Source of the DNA: Candidatus Epilinea brevis
GTDB lineage: Bacteria > Chloroflexota > Anaerolineae > Epilineales > Epilineaceae
DNA length: 64,000 nt
Assembly (NCBI GenBank): GCA_016710785.1
Contig: JADJUE010000003.1
Coordinates: forward strand, 558,001-622,000
Direction of reading: 5' to 3'
This document shows positions 35,158 through 43,854 of the stretch, piece after piece. Positions within the stretch are counted from its first letter, which is position 1. Every line of letters starts with the position of its first letter. Under the pieces are notes generated by a model. That model saw only the letters and a program-made list of their open reading frames with translations. It was not told the DNA's origin and did no database searches. The position numbers and the translations under genes were made by a program.

Positions 35158-36200
35158 CGGCCGGCACCACGGACATCGACCGGCGGATGGCCGTCCGGGA
35201 TCGTCTCCCCGACCGCATCGGCGACGATGAAGCGCGGCCGTCCGCGCACCTCCAACAGGATGCGCCCCAGGTATTCGCCCAGGATGCCCATCAGGATGAA
35301 CATCACCCCGAAGAGCAGGGTCATCACCCCGAAGGTGGAGGTCCAGCCCGGCAGGGTCCGGCCGGTAAAGTAATGCACGTAGAGTGCCTCACCCAGCTGG
35401 TAGAAGGCGAAGAGGCTGGTGACCAGCCCCAGGAGGATGCCCAGCCGGAGGGGGATGACCGAGAAGGAGGTGATGCCCGCGCCCGCCAGCCGCAGCATGC
35501 GGCGCAGACCGTACTTGCTGTGGTTGGCCAGGCGCTCGCGGCATTGGAAGGGCACCCGGGCGCTGGGGAAACCCACCCATTGCACCAGGCCGCGCAGGAA
35601 GAGCCCGTCCTCCTGGAAGCGCAGCAGCTCCTGCACCACCTGACGGTCCAGCAGGCGGAAGTCGGCCATGCCGGCGGAGAGGTCCACGCCGCTGAGGAAG
35701 GAGAAGACCCGGTAGAACAGGGCCGAGCTCAGCTTCTTGGGCCAGCTGATGCCCTGCTGGTCGATGCGCAGGGTATGGACGATCTTGCTGCCCTTCCGCC
35801 ATTCCGCCAAAAGCAGCGCGATCACCGCCGGTGGATGCTGCAGGTCGGCGTCCATGGTCACGACCGCCTGGCCGCGGGCGGCGCCCAGGCCGGCGAAGAG
35901 GGCGTACTGGTGGCCGAAGTTGCGCGAGAGGCGCAGCCCGCGCACGCGGGCGTCGCGAGCGTTCAAGGCCTGCACCTCGGCCCAGGTGCCGTCCGGGCTG
36001 CCGTCATCGACGATGATCAGCTCCCAAGCGGGGAGATCGGCCACCGACTCGCGGATCTCCTCGTACAGCGGAAACAGGTTGCCCGCCTCGCCGAAGGCCG
36101 GGATGACGATGCTGAGCAGAGGCCCATCGGGCGGGTTGACCGCGGCCGGCGCCCGCGCCGGCAGTTGGACCGCCTCCCCGCCCCCCAGAGCCCCGCTCAC
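35154..36200 (-). CDS. Family 2 glycosyltransferase, DPM1/GtrB-like with two C-terminal TM helices
   Basis: A 348-residue polyprenyl-phosphate glycosyltransferase. SIVIPAFGEAGNLFPLYEEI at ~30, IIVDDGSPDGTW near 62, the catalytic MDADLQHPP near 117, and the RNFGHQYALFAGL segment. Two hydrophobic helices at ~245-325 anchor it, as in ArnC/GtrB. It likely makes polyprenyl-phosphate-sugar donors for the neighbouring GT39-like membrane transferase. GTG start overlapping the stop of that gene, and ATGA overlap with the FemAB-like gene. Confidence 0.92.
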   Translation of the reverse strand: MSGALGGGEAVQLPARAPAAVNPPDGPLLSIVIPAFGEAGNLFPLYEEIRESVADLPAWELIIVDDGSPDGTWAEVQALNARDARVRGLRLSRNFGHQYALFAGLGAARGQAVVTMDADLQHPPAVIALLLAEWRKGSKIVHTLRIDQQGISWPKKLSSALFYRVFSFLSGVDLSAGMADFRLLDRQVVQELLRFQEDGLFLRGLVQWVGFPSARVPFQCRERLANHSKYGLRRMLRLAGAGITSFSVIPLRLGILLGLVTSLFAFYQLGEALYVHYFTGRTLPGWTSTFGVMTLLFGVMFILMGILGEYLGRILLEVRGRPRFIVADAVGETIPDGHPPVDVRGAGR

Positions 36201-37951
36201 GCCCCGCCTCCGCGCGGCGTGAAGCGGTACAGCTCCAACAGGCCGTGGCTGGGGCTGACGCGTCGGTGCATGAGCCTGAAGTCGGGGGCATCGCCCGCGG
36301 CGAAGCGCGGCAGGAAGGGGTAGCGCTCCAGCAGGTCGTGCTCCAGCAACAGGAGGTCCACCCGGTTGAGGCGGCAGTAGGTCACCAGGGCCTCGTAGTC
36401 AGCGAACGGAAGGTAGACCTCCTGGGCCCCCGCGGCCAGGGAAAGGTAGCCTTGGCGGGCGCTGATGCGCAGCGGGTCCACCGGCCTGGGCGCGTCGCGA
36501 TGGATCACCGCCAGCAGCGCTTCCTGGTCTGCCAGGGCGTAGTCGCGGTTCGTGGACGGCGGCAGGGTCGCGGCGGCGAGATCCGCCCAGAAGCCCAGAA
36601 GGACGCCGGCCAGGGCCCCGGCCACCAGCACCGGGCGGATGCGCCGCCGCCACTGTCCGGCGGTGTCGGCCTCGATCGCCGTCGCCGGCGACCGACCCGG
36701 CGCGGGCGGCGGCATCCCCGCCAACCAGACCAGGCCGATGCCCTGCAGCAGCCCCAGAAGGGGCAGGGCCACCGCCAGATGGCGGGGGTCAAGGTCATGC
36801 AGCAGGGGGGCCGCCAGGCCGGCGCCCAGGAAGAGGCCCATCCAGACCAGCTCGGCCCGGCGACGGGCACGCCAGAGGGCGATGATCCCCAATGCGGCCA
36901 GCAGCAGCCCCAAGGGCGCGATGAGCCGGGGCAGGCTTTCGGTCAGGAAACGCCGCCCATGGTCGGCGGCCTTGGCGACGAGGTCGGACCCGGTCACCTG
37001 GCCGGCCAGCTGCCGCGCCAGCACAGGATGGCTCTGGATGTAAACCAGGTTGATCTCCGAGGGGCTGTGGTCCAGGCCATAGATCTTCTGCTCATAGGGC
37101 TTTTCGTCGGGTTGGTTGAGGATGACCTGCCAGACCTGGCGGCCGTTGATGGCCGGCTGCCCCATGGCCCGGCTCACCCGCCAGATCTGCGGCAGGGCCA
37201 GCAGCCCGAAACAGACGAAGTAGGCGATGGACCAGCGCAGGAAGGCCGGCGCCCCGGGCCAGGCCGCCGCCGTGCCGCTCCGGCCCCGGCCTCGGCCCCA
37301 GGCGACGGCCAGTTGGATGACCGGAATGGCCACCAGGAAGACCAGGCCTTCCGTTCGCGCCAGGAAGGCGAGGGCGAAGAGGGCTCCCAGCGCGGCACCG
37401 TGCCGCCAATCCGATCCGGCGCCCCGGCACAGCAGCAGCAGCAGCAGCAGCAAGCCGCCGTAGACCACGGCGACGTACAGACCCTCGGTGAGTACCGACC
37501 GCGAAAGGTCCACCAGGGTGGGGTTGAGGGCCAGCAGGGCCACGGTGGCCGCGGCGACCCCGACCGACCAGTCTCGCGCCGCGGCGCTGTCCTCCGGTTC
37601 CGTCAATCCCGCCGCGGCGGGGGCTGCCAGCTGCCGGGCGACGCCCACCAGCGCCAGGGCCAGCACGCCGGCGGCCAGCCAGGAGACCAGGCGGGCGCTG
37701 AAGGCCAAGGACAGGCCCGGCAGGCTGACGACGGCGGACAGGAGCGGGTAGAGCGGCGTGGCGTCCGGACGCAGGTCGATGATCCGGGTCAGGTCCCAGG
37801 TGGCGAAGCCCTGGGCGTCGCGGATCAGGCTGCCGCTGTCGCGGTCCTCCAGCAGGCCCACGCGCGTCAGGGCGATCACACGCAGACCCAGGTACAGGAT
37901 CAGGCTGACGAACAGCCAGCGCCGGCCGGCCTTGCCTGCGGTCCTCAACAT
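36197..37951 (-). CDS. GT39/ArnT-like membrane glycosyltransferase
   Basis: A 584-residue polytopic protein with about ten or more hydrophobic segments. After the first TM helix comes LLEDRDSGSLIRD with an acidic pair in the loop position used by PMT/ArnT enzymes (GT-C fold), and a further loop at ~260-310. It would transfer sugars from a polyprenyl-phosphate donor, supplied by the DPM1-like neighbour, on the outer membrane face. A run of leucines near residue 170 is encoded by a (CAG)7 tract read on the other strand. First gene of the leftward operon, behind a good promoter. The acceptor is unknown. Confidence 0.82.
   Translation of the reverse strand: MLRTAGKAGRRWLFVSLILYLGLRVIALTRVGLLEDRDSGSLIRDAQGFATWDLTRIIDLRPDATPLYPLLSAVVSLPGLSLAFSARLVSWLAAGVLALALVGVARQLAAPAAAGLTEPEDSAAARDWSVGVAAATVALLALNPTLVDLSRSVLTEGLYVAVVYGGLLLLLLLLCRGAGSDWRHGAALGALFALAFLARTEGLVFLVAIPVIQLAVAWGRGRGRSGTAAAWPGAPAFLRWSIAYFVCFGLLALPQIWRVSRAMGQPAINGRQVWQVILNQPDEKPYEQKIYGLDHSPSEINLVYIQSHPVLARQLAGQVTGSDLVAKAADHGRRFLTESLPRLIAPLGLLLAALGIIALWRARRRAELVWMGLFLGAGLAAPLLHDLDPRHLAVALPLLGLLQGIGLVWLAGMPPPAPGRSPATAIEADTAGQWRRRIRPVLVAGALAGVLLGFWADLAAATLPPSTNRDYALADQEALLAVIHRDAPRPVDPLRISARQGYLSLAAGAQEVYLPFADYEALVTYCRLNRVDLLLLEHDLLERYPFLPRFAAGDAPDFRLMHRRVSPSHGLLELYRFTPRGGGA
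37430..37451. repeat. (CAG)7 trinucleotide microsatellite
   Basis: Seven CAG/AGC units within the GT39-like gene, encoding consecutive leucines of a membrane helix on the minus strand. Length changes would stay in frame. Confidence 0.9.
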
Positions 37952-38032
37952 GGCGCGGGCGGGGGATCACCGGAAGGCTCCCACCAAGAGGGTGGGCGGC
38001 CGGCTGAATGCGGAGAGGGAACCACCGCGCAG

Positions 38033-38061
38033 ACTATAGGACCGGGCCTGAGGGTGGTCAA
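38033..38061 (-). promoter_or_regulatory. Promoter of the leftward glycan operon
   Basis: On the minus strand: TTGACC (38061-38056), 17 bp spacer, TATAGT (38038-38033). Leader ~75 nt. The divergent plus-strand gene has only a weak candidate (TAACAT, 38077-38082). Confidence 0.65.
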
Positions 38062-38134
38062 AGATGCGGCCGGTGATAACATAGCCGCTGCAACCGCCGC
38101 CGCAAGCACCAGCCACGGGGCAGATTCCAGAGCG

Positions 38135-38893
38135 ATGAACCGAGCCGCTTACCGAACCCTGGCCCGCGTGGAGGACCAGCATTGGTGGTACCTGGGCATG
38201 CGCGCGACAGCCTTGAGCCTGCTCCTCGGGTTCGGCGATCCGGGCGAGTTGCTGGATGCCGGCTGCGGCACGGGCGGCTGGCTGCAGGCGCTGGCCCGGG
38301 CTCGGGGCGCCCACCGGCCGGCGGTTGCCCTGGACCTGTACCGCTACGCGCTGGAATGGGCGGGGCGGCGGGGCATCGGGCAGCGCTGCCAGGCCACGGT
38401 CACCGCCCTGCCCTTGGCTTCGGAATGCTTCGACAGCGTCAGCTCCCTGGACGTTGTCTACCACCAGGCCGTCGGATCCGACCTTGCCGCCCTGCGCGAG
38501 TTCTACCGCGTGTTGCGGCCGGGCGGGCGCTTGCTGATCCAGGTGCCGGCCTACGATTGGCTGCGCAGCCGCCATGACGACGAGGTGGGCACCCGGGAGC
38601 GCTACAGCGCCGCGGTGCTGAAGGACCGCTTGCAGCTGGCCGGTTTTGCGGTCGAGCGGCTCACCTATGCCAACGGTCTGCTGCTGGGCGCGGCCGTCCT
38701 CTGGCGCCTCACCGAGCGCTTCACGCCCGCCGGTCCGGCGCGCGACCTGAGCATCCCTCCGGCGCCGATCAACCGCCTGGCGGTGGCGGTCCTCGATCTC
38801 GAGCGCCGTTGGATCGCCGCCGGCCACCGTCTGCCCTTCGGGCTGTCGGTCATCGCGACGGCCCGTCGACCCTTTCCGCCCATCCATGCTTAG
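38135..38893 (+). CDS. Class I SAM-dependent methyltransferase
   Basis: A 252-residue Methyltransf_11-type protein. The N-terminal segment VEDQHWWYLGMRA is typical of methyltransferases in glycan and lipid clusters. Motif I LLDAGCGTGGWLQAL at ~42; VSSLDVVYHQAV near 105 is motif IV; LREFYRVLRPGGRLLIQVPA near 123 is motif V/VI. Likely modifies a sugar or lipid carrier; substrate unknown. ATG at 38135 chosen; the long upstream open frame is antisense to the GT39-like gene and is rejected. First of a rightward run of genes. Confidence 0.87.
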   Translation: MNRAAYRTLARVEDQHWWYLGMRATALSLLLGFGDPGELLDAGCGTGGWLQALARARGAHRPAVALDLYRYALEWAGRRGIGQRCQATVTALPLASECFDSVSSLDVVYHQAVGSDLAALREFYRVLRPGGRLLIQVPAYDWLRSRHDDEVGTRERYSAAVLKDRLQLAGFAVERLTYANGLLLGAAVLWRLTERFTPAGPARDLSIPPAPINRLAVAVLDLERRWIAAGHRLPFGLSVIATARRPFPPIHA

Positions 38894-38911
38894 GACAGGA
38901 GACCCGATACC

Positions 38912-39286
38912 ATGCCAACCGACCACCGCTGGGGAAGCTTTGCCCTGCTCTTGACGGCCATCGCCATCGGCCAGGTGGCCGAATTCCTGATGAAGCACGG
39001 CACCAACCAGTTGGGCGGGGAGATGCAGTTCACCCTGCCGGGACTCTGGAAGGCCTTCACCATCCCGGCGCTCACCGGCGGCTACGGGATGGCCTTTGTC
39101 GCCGCCCTGTTCTGGACCCGCGTCCTGTCGCGGGAACCCCTTTCCTGGGCCTATCCCTTGTTGGCCCTGGGCTACCTGCCGCTGCTCCTGGGCGCCCACC
39201 ACCTGTTGGGAGAGACGATCTCACCGCTGAGGATCCTGGGTGTGGTGGTGATCATCGCTGGCGTGGCGATGGTGTTCCGTTCGTGA
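38912..39286 (+). CDS. EmrE/ArnE-like small four-helix membrane transporter
   Basis: A 124-residue protein with four predicted membrane helices (about 8-25, 50-68, 78-95, 103-121), the size and layout of SMR/EamA half-transporters such as ArnE/ArnF subunits. The family pattern PLSWAYPLLALGYLP and GETISPLRILGVVVIIAGV is clear. In glycan loci such proteins flip polyprenyl-phosphate-linked sugars, which would fit the DPM1-like and GT39-like pair next door. The stop overlaps the GTG of the next gene. Confidence 0.82.
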   Translation: MPTDHRWGSFALLLTAIAIGQVAEFLMKHGTNQLGGEMQFTLPGLWKAFTIPALTGGYGMAFVAALFWTRVLSREPLSWAYPLLALGYLPLLLGAHHLLGETISPLRILGVVVIIAGVAMVFRS

Positions 39287-40440
39287 ACTCCGGGCCGGGT
39301 GCGCCGCTGACCGTGGCCCATGTCTTCCTCGACTTCGGCCGGGGCGGCGCCCAGGGCCTGGCGTTGGACACCTGGCGTCATCTGGACCCCTCCCGCTACC
39401 GCCCGGTCCTCGTGTGCGCCCGCGCTGCGGGCGCCTCCGTGGCCGTGGCGAAGACCTTGGGCGTCCCCGTCCAGGTGCTGGGGCGCCTCAGGCGTCCCTA
39501 TGACGGCGGGGCGGTGCTTGCCCTGGCCGCCGCCTTGCGCGGCAACGGGGCGGCGATCGTCCACACGCCGCTCTACAGCCGCGTGGCACCCTACGCCCGC
39601 CTGGCCGCTCGCCTCGCCGGCCTGCCGCTGACCGTCGCCCACGAGCATTGCCGGCCCTTGACGCCGACCAGGGCCCGCCGGCTGGCGGACCGGCTGCTGG
39701 ACCGCATGCCCGGTCAGCGCTACCTGGCCGTCTCCGCCGCCGACGCCGCCTGGCTGGCCGACCAGGGCGTCGCGCCGGAGCGGGTGGCGGTGTTGCCCAA
39801 CGGCATCCGCGTCGAGGACTTCGGCCAACAGGACCGCGCCGCCGCCCGCGCCGCCCTGGGCCTGGCGCCCGCCGACCTGCTGCTGCTCATTCCTGCCCGG
39901 CTCCACCCCCAGAAGCGCCACGCGGACCTGCTTGCCGCCGTGGCCCTGTTGGCCGACGAACTCCCGCGCCTGCGCCTGCTCTGCGCCGGCTCGGGTCCTT
40001 TGGCCGCGCCGCTGGCCGCCCTCGCGGCGGCGGCCGGTCTGGCCGACCGGGTCCATTTCCTGGGGCAGCGAGACGACCTCCCCCGTCTCTACGCCGCCTG
40101 CGACGTGGTGGTCCTCTGCTCGGCGATCGAAGGCCTGCCGCTGGCGCTGTTGGAGGCTCAGGCGGCGGGGCGGGCCATCGTCGCTACCCGGGTGGGGGGC
40201 GTGGCCGAGGCCGTGGTCGAAGGCCGCACCGCGCTGCTCACGCCGCCGCGCGACCCGGCGGCGCTGGCCGGGGCCATCCGCATCCTGGCCGATGATCCCG
40301 ATCGCCGGGCACGGATGGGGGCCGCCGGGCAGGCGCTGGCCCGGGAGCGATTCACCATCCAGGTTCACGCGCGGGCCCTGCAGGACCTGTACGACCGCTG
40401 GTTGGCGGAGGGCTCCGAACGCCGCAGGGCCGCCGCATGA
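39283..40440 (+). CDS. Family 4 glycosyltransferase
   Basis: A 385-residue GT-B enzyme. The N-domain starts HVFLDFGRGGAQGLALD, where a glycine-rich loop precedes the acceptor site; the C-domain has LIPARLHPQKRHADLL near residue 200, then EGLPLALLEAQAAGRAIVAT near 285 with the catalytic-type ExxxxxxLE pattern. It retains configuration and uses a nucleotide sugar. The start is a GTG overlapping the previous stop (GTGA); the ATGA at its end couples the next gene. Very alanine- and arginine-rich, like its neighbours. Confidence 0.9.
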   Translation: MNSGPGAPLTVAHVFLDFGRGGAQGLALDTWRHLDPSRYRPVLVCARAAGASVAVAKTLGVPVQVLGRLRRPYDGGAVLALAAALRGNGAAIVHTPLYSRVAPYARLAARLAGLPLTVAHEHCRPLTPTRARRLADRLLDRMPGQRYLAVSAADAAWLADQGVAPERVAVLPNGIRVEDFGQQDRAAARAALGLAPADLLLLIPARLHPQKRHADLLAAVALLADELPRLRLLCAGSGPLAAPLAALAAAAGLADRVHFLGQRDDLPRLYAACDVVVLCSAIEGLPLALLEAQAAGRAIVATRVGGVAEAVVEGRTALLTPPRDPAALAGAIRILADDPDRRARMGAAGQALARERFTIQVHARALQDLYDRWLAEGSERRRAAA

Positions 40441-41594
40441 AGCGACCGCCGCTGTCCGTGCTCAACGTCCGCAGCTCCACGCAGGCCTATGGGCCGGAGC
40501 AGGCCTTGCTGCTGCTGGTGGACGCCTTGCGCGACCATTCCGTGGTCACCCGCATCCTGGCGCTCTACCGCGCGCCGGAGGGCGGGGCTGAGCTGCATCC
40601 CTGGCTGGAGCGCGCCCGCGAACGCGGCCTGCAGGCGGAGCAGGTGGAAGACCCGGGCCCCTTCAACCTGGGTCTGGCCCGCCGGGTGGCCCGCCGGGTG
40701 CAGGGCAGCGGCGCCGACGTGCTGCATACCCACGACTACAAGAGCAACATCCTGGGCGGCCTGGCCGCGCGGCGCTCCGACCGCGCCCTGCCCTGGGTGG
40801 CCACGGTGCATCTGCATACCAGCACCTCCCGCCGCCTGCGGCTCTACCGGGCCATCGACCTCTTCCTCCTGCGCCTGGCGGATCGGGTGGTCACCGTCTC
40901 CCGGGATCAGAGCCGCATGCTCCTGGCGCGCGGCCTGGACGAGCGGCGGGTGGTCCTGGTGCCCAACGTCATCGATGTGGCGCGCATCGCCGCCGAGGCC
41001 GACGACCCCCTGGCCGTGCGCGCCCGCCTGGGCCTGCCGCCGGACGCGCCGGTCATCAGCCTGATCGGACGGCTGTCAGCGCAGAAGGGCATCGACGACT
41101 TCCTCATCGCCGCGCAGGTGGTGCACACCTTCCGGCCGCAGGCCCGCTTCCTGGTCGCCGGGAACGGGCCCTTGCGCCAGGTCTTGGAGGCCCAGGCCCA
41201 GGCTTTGGGCCTCCAGGATGCGCTGCGCTTCCTGGGCTACCGCGCCGACGTTCCCTCGCTGCTGGCCGCCAGCGACCTGGTGGCCCTGCCCTCGCGGCAG
41301 GAGGGTCTGCCGGTGGTGCTCCTGGAGGCCATGGCCCTGTCGCGCCCGGTGGTCGCTTCGCGGGTGGGCGGGGTGCCGGATGTGGTCAAGGACGGCGAGA
41401 CGGGCCTCCTCATTCCGCCACGCTCCCCCGACAAGCTGGCCGAGCGGCTGCTGGCCCTGTTGGACAACCCGGAGCAGGCCGCCCGCCTGGGCGAGGCCGC
41501 CCGGCGCCATGTCGGCCTGCATTGCTCGCCGGGCCATGCCGCGCGGCGGCTGGCCTCCCTCTACCATACCATCCTGGCCGAGCGGGCCGGCTGA
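40437..41594 (+). CDS. Family 4 glycosyltransferase
   Basis: A 385-residue GT4. N-domain: LNVRSSTQAYGPEQALLLLV, LHTHDYKSNILGGLAA near 97; C-domain: ISLIGRLSAQKGIDDFL near 203, ARFLVAGNGPL, then PSRQEGLPVVLLEAMALSRP near 288. It resembles the preceding gene and both sit in the same operon, so they may add successive residues. The ATG overlaps the previous stop. Donor and acceptor unknown. Confidence 0.92.
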   Translation: MKRPPLSVLNVRSSTQAYGPEQALLLLVDALRDHSVVTRILALYRAPEGGAELHPWLERARERGLQAEQVEDPGPFNLGLARRVARRVQGSGADVLHTHDYKSNILGGLAARRSDRALPWVATVHLHTSTSRRLRLYRAIDLFLLRLADRVVTVSRDQSRMLLARGLDERRVVLVPNVIDVARIAAEADDPLAVRARLGLPPDAPVISLIGRLSAQKGIDDFLIAAQVVHTFRPQARFLVAGNGPLRQVLEAQAQALGLQDALRFLGYRADVPSLLAASDLVALPSRQEGLPVVLLEAMALSRPVVASRVGGVPDVVKDGETGLLIPPRSPDKLAERLLALLDNPEQAARLGEAARRHVGLHCSPGHAARRLASLYHTILAERAG

Positions 41595-41602
41595 GCGGCA
41601 CG

Positions 41603-42838
41603 ATGGCTGAGTTCGCCGCGCCGCCCGGACCGCAGCGGGTGCTGCTGGTGGATCCCGGCCACCAGGTGCCCGACTACGACCGCTTCCTGGCCGAGGCCCT
41701 GGCGCGCGCCGGCTGGCGCGTGACCTTCGCCGCCGGTCCGCTGCTGGCCGACGCGGCCCAGGCGCCGGTGGGCGTCGAGGCGCTGACGGCCTTCGCTCCC
41801 TGGCTGGAGGGAACGGGGCCCTTCGCGCGCCTCTTGCGCTCGCGTCCGCCGCCGCGCCGCCTGGCCCGCCTCCTGGCCTATCCGCTGGAGCTGGCCGCCC
41901 TGCGGCGGCTTGACGTCCGACGAGGACCCGGCGCCGTGTTCCACCAGCAATGGAGCCTGGCCCCCCTGATCGACGCCGTGGCCTTCGCCGCCGCCCGAAC
42001 GCGCGGCCGGGTCGCGGTCTACACCGCGCACAACATCCTGCCCCATGAGCGGCATGCCGCCCAGCCCCTGGCCTGGCGCCGCCTCTACCAAGGCGCCGGG
42101 GCGATCATCGTCCACAGCGAGGTCTCGCGGCGGCGCCTGGCCGGCCTGTTGGGCGCAGCCGCCCCTCCGGCGACCGTTGTGCCCATGCCGGCGGATCCGC
42201 CCTCGCCCCAGCCGGACCGCGCCGCGGCACGCCGCAGCCTGGGAATCGCCCCGGCCGTCCCCCTGGCGCTCTTCCTGGGCCATGTGCGTCCCTACAAGGG
42301 ACTGGATCTGCTGCTGGCGGCCTGGCCGACGGTTCGCGCCCGCCTGCCCGGGGCGCGGCTGATGGTCCGCGGGGCGGTGGCGGGTGGCGCGGGAGCCCTG
42401 GAGGATTGGCGGCGGGAGGTGGACCGGGCCGGCGGCGCGACGGCGGTCGACTTCGTGAACGGCTACCTGCCGCGGGCGGAGCGCGAGCTCGCCCTGGCCG
42501 CCGCGGACCTGGTGGTGCTGCCCTACCGCGACATCGACATGAGCGCCGTGCTGGCGGCGGCGCGCGGCCGCGGGCGGGCCGTGGTGGCCACGGCGGTCGG
42601 CGGCCTGCCGGAGGCCCTGGCCGCAGGCGGCGGGCTGCTGGTACCGCCCCTGGACGTCGCCGCCCTGGCGGCGGGCGTCGCCGGATTGCTGGCGGATGCC
42701 GTCTGGCGGCGGCGGCTGGAGGCCGAAGCCCTGTCCGCCGCCGCCGCCTGGACCTGGGATGACGCCGCTGGGGCCACGGTGGCGGTCTACCGTCAAGCGC
42801 AGGCGCAATCCGCAAGCACCGCGGTCGGCCGCCGATGA
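41603..42838 (+). CDS. Family 4 glycosyltransferase
   Basis: A 411-residue GT-B protein. VLLVDPGHQVPDYDRFLAEA at the N-terminus; VAVYTAHNILPHERHA near 140 is a hallmark of one GT4 subgroup; LALFLGHVRPYKGLDLLLAA near 220 opens the C-domain; VDFVNGYLPRAERE and the DLVVLPYRDIDMSAVLAAA region follow. Eight nt after the previous stop; its own stop overlaps the next ATG. Substrate unknown. Confidence 0.87.
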   Translation: MAEFAAPPGPQRVLLVDPGHQVPDYDRFLAEALARAGWRVTFAAGPLLADAAQAPVGVEALTAFAPWLEGTGPFARLLRSRPPPRRLARLLAYPLELAALRRLDVRRGPGAVFHQQWSLAPLIDAVAFAAARTRGRVAVYTAHNILPHERHAAQPLAWRRLYQGAGAIIVHSEVSRRRLAGLLGAAAPPATVVPMPADPPSPQPDRAAARRSLGIAPAVPLALFLGHVRPYKGLDLLLAAWPTVRARLPGARLMVRGAVAGGAGALEDWRREVDRAGGATAVDFVNGYLPRAERELALAAADLVVLPYRDIDMSAVLAAARGRGRAVVATAVGGLPEALAAGGGLLVPPLDVAALAAGVAGLLADAVWRRRLEAEALSAAAAWTWDDAAGATVAVYRQAQAQSASTAVGRR

Positions 42839-43854
42839 GCGCCGTAGCGCCCGCGGTATCGGTGATCATCCCCGCCCGGGGGGCGGCGGCGCAGATCGGC
42901 CTCTGCCTGGACGCCCTGCTCGCCGGCGACCGGCCGCCGGGGGGCATGGAGATCCTGGTCGCCGGACTCCCCGGTGACGCGGTGACGAAGGCCTTGGCCC
43001 TGGCCGCCGCGCGTCGGCGGGCCGATTGCCCCATCCTGTGGGTGGACAACCCCGCCGGCAGCACGCCGGCGGGCCTGAATGCCGCCCTGTCCGCCGCGCG
43101 CGGCGACGTGATCGTGCGGATGGACGCCCATGCCCGGCCGGCGCCGGGTTACGTCACGGCCTGCCTCGCCGCCCTCGAAGCCACGGGGGCCAGCTGCGTG
43201 GGCGGCGGCCTCAGAGGTCGCGGCGAGACGGCCTGGGGCCGGGCGGTGGCCCTGGCCTGGACCCATCCGCTGGGCGCCGGCGACGCCGCCTTCCGCCGCG
43301 GCGGAGCCGGGCCGGTGGACACGGTCTACCTGGGCGCCTGGCCACGCGCGGTGCTCTCACGCCTGGGCGGCTTTGACGAGGCCCTGACGCGCAACCAGGA
43401 CTACGAACTGGCCCTGCGCATCCGCGCGGCCGGCGGGACGGTATGGCTGGACCCGGCCATTCAGAGCAGCACCCTGACCCGCGGCACCGCCGCCGGACTG
43501 ATCCGCCAGTACTGGGGCTACGGCCAGGGCCGGGCCGCCACCTGCCGCAAGCATCCCCGTTCGCTGCGCGCCCGGCAGCTGTTGCCGGCGCTGTGGACCG
43601 CCGCGCTGGCCCTGGGGCTGCTCCTGGCCATCGTCCGGCCCGACCTGCGTGCGTGGCTGCTGCTGCCGCCGGCGGCCTACCTGCTCATCCTGGCGGGGGC
43701 CGCGGTCGGCTGGGCGCGCCGTGCGCCGCTTCGTGACCTCTGGCTGCTTCCAGGCGTCCTGATCTGCATGCATCTGTCCTGGGGGCTGGGCTTCTGGCGC
43801 GGGCTGCTGCGCGGTCGGCCCGGCCCGGCATCGCCCGCGGCGGCCGGACCATGA
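42835..43854 (+). CDS. Family 2 glycosyltransferase, ExoA-like, with C-terminal TM region
   Basis: A 339-residue GT2 resembling succinoglycan ExoA-type proteins. VSVIIPARGAAAQIGLCLDA at the start, LWVDNPAGSTPAGLNAAL near 65, VIVRMDAHARPAPGYV near 91 with the D-x-H metal site, and RNQDYELALRIRAAGG near 183. Three hydrophobic helices near 240-320. Overlaps both neighbours by four bases, so the run from 42835 to 45290 is tightly coupled. Confidence 0.9.
   Translation: MSAVAPAVSVIIPARGAAAQIGLCLDALLAGDRPPGGMEILVAGLPGDAVTKALALAAARRRADCPILWVDNPAGSTPAGLNAALSAARGDVIVRMDAHARPAPGYVTACLAALEATGASCVGGGLRGRGETAWGRAVALAWTHPLGAGDAAFRRGGAGPVDTVYLGAWPRAVLSRLGGFDEALTRNQDYELALRIRAAGGTVWLDPAIQSSTLTRGTAAGLIRQYWGYGQGRAATCRKHPRSLRARQLLPALWTAALALGLLLAIVRPDLRAWLLLPPAAYLLILAGAAVGWARRAPLRDLWLLPGVLICMHLSWGLGFWRGLLRGRPGPASPAAAGP

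Noticed and set aside
36245..38134. Long plus-strand open frame reading through the GT39-like gene into the methyltransferase
   Set aside because: It is antisense to a clear membrane glycosyltransferase and its composition (Gln/Gly/Arg-rich) is that of a GC-rich shadow frame; only the part from 38135 is real.
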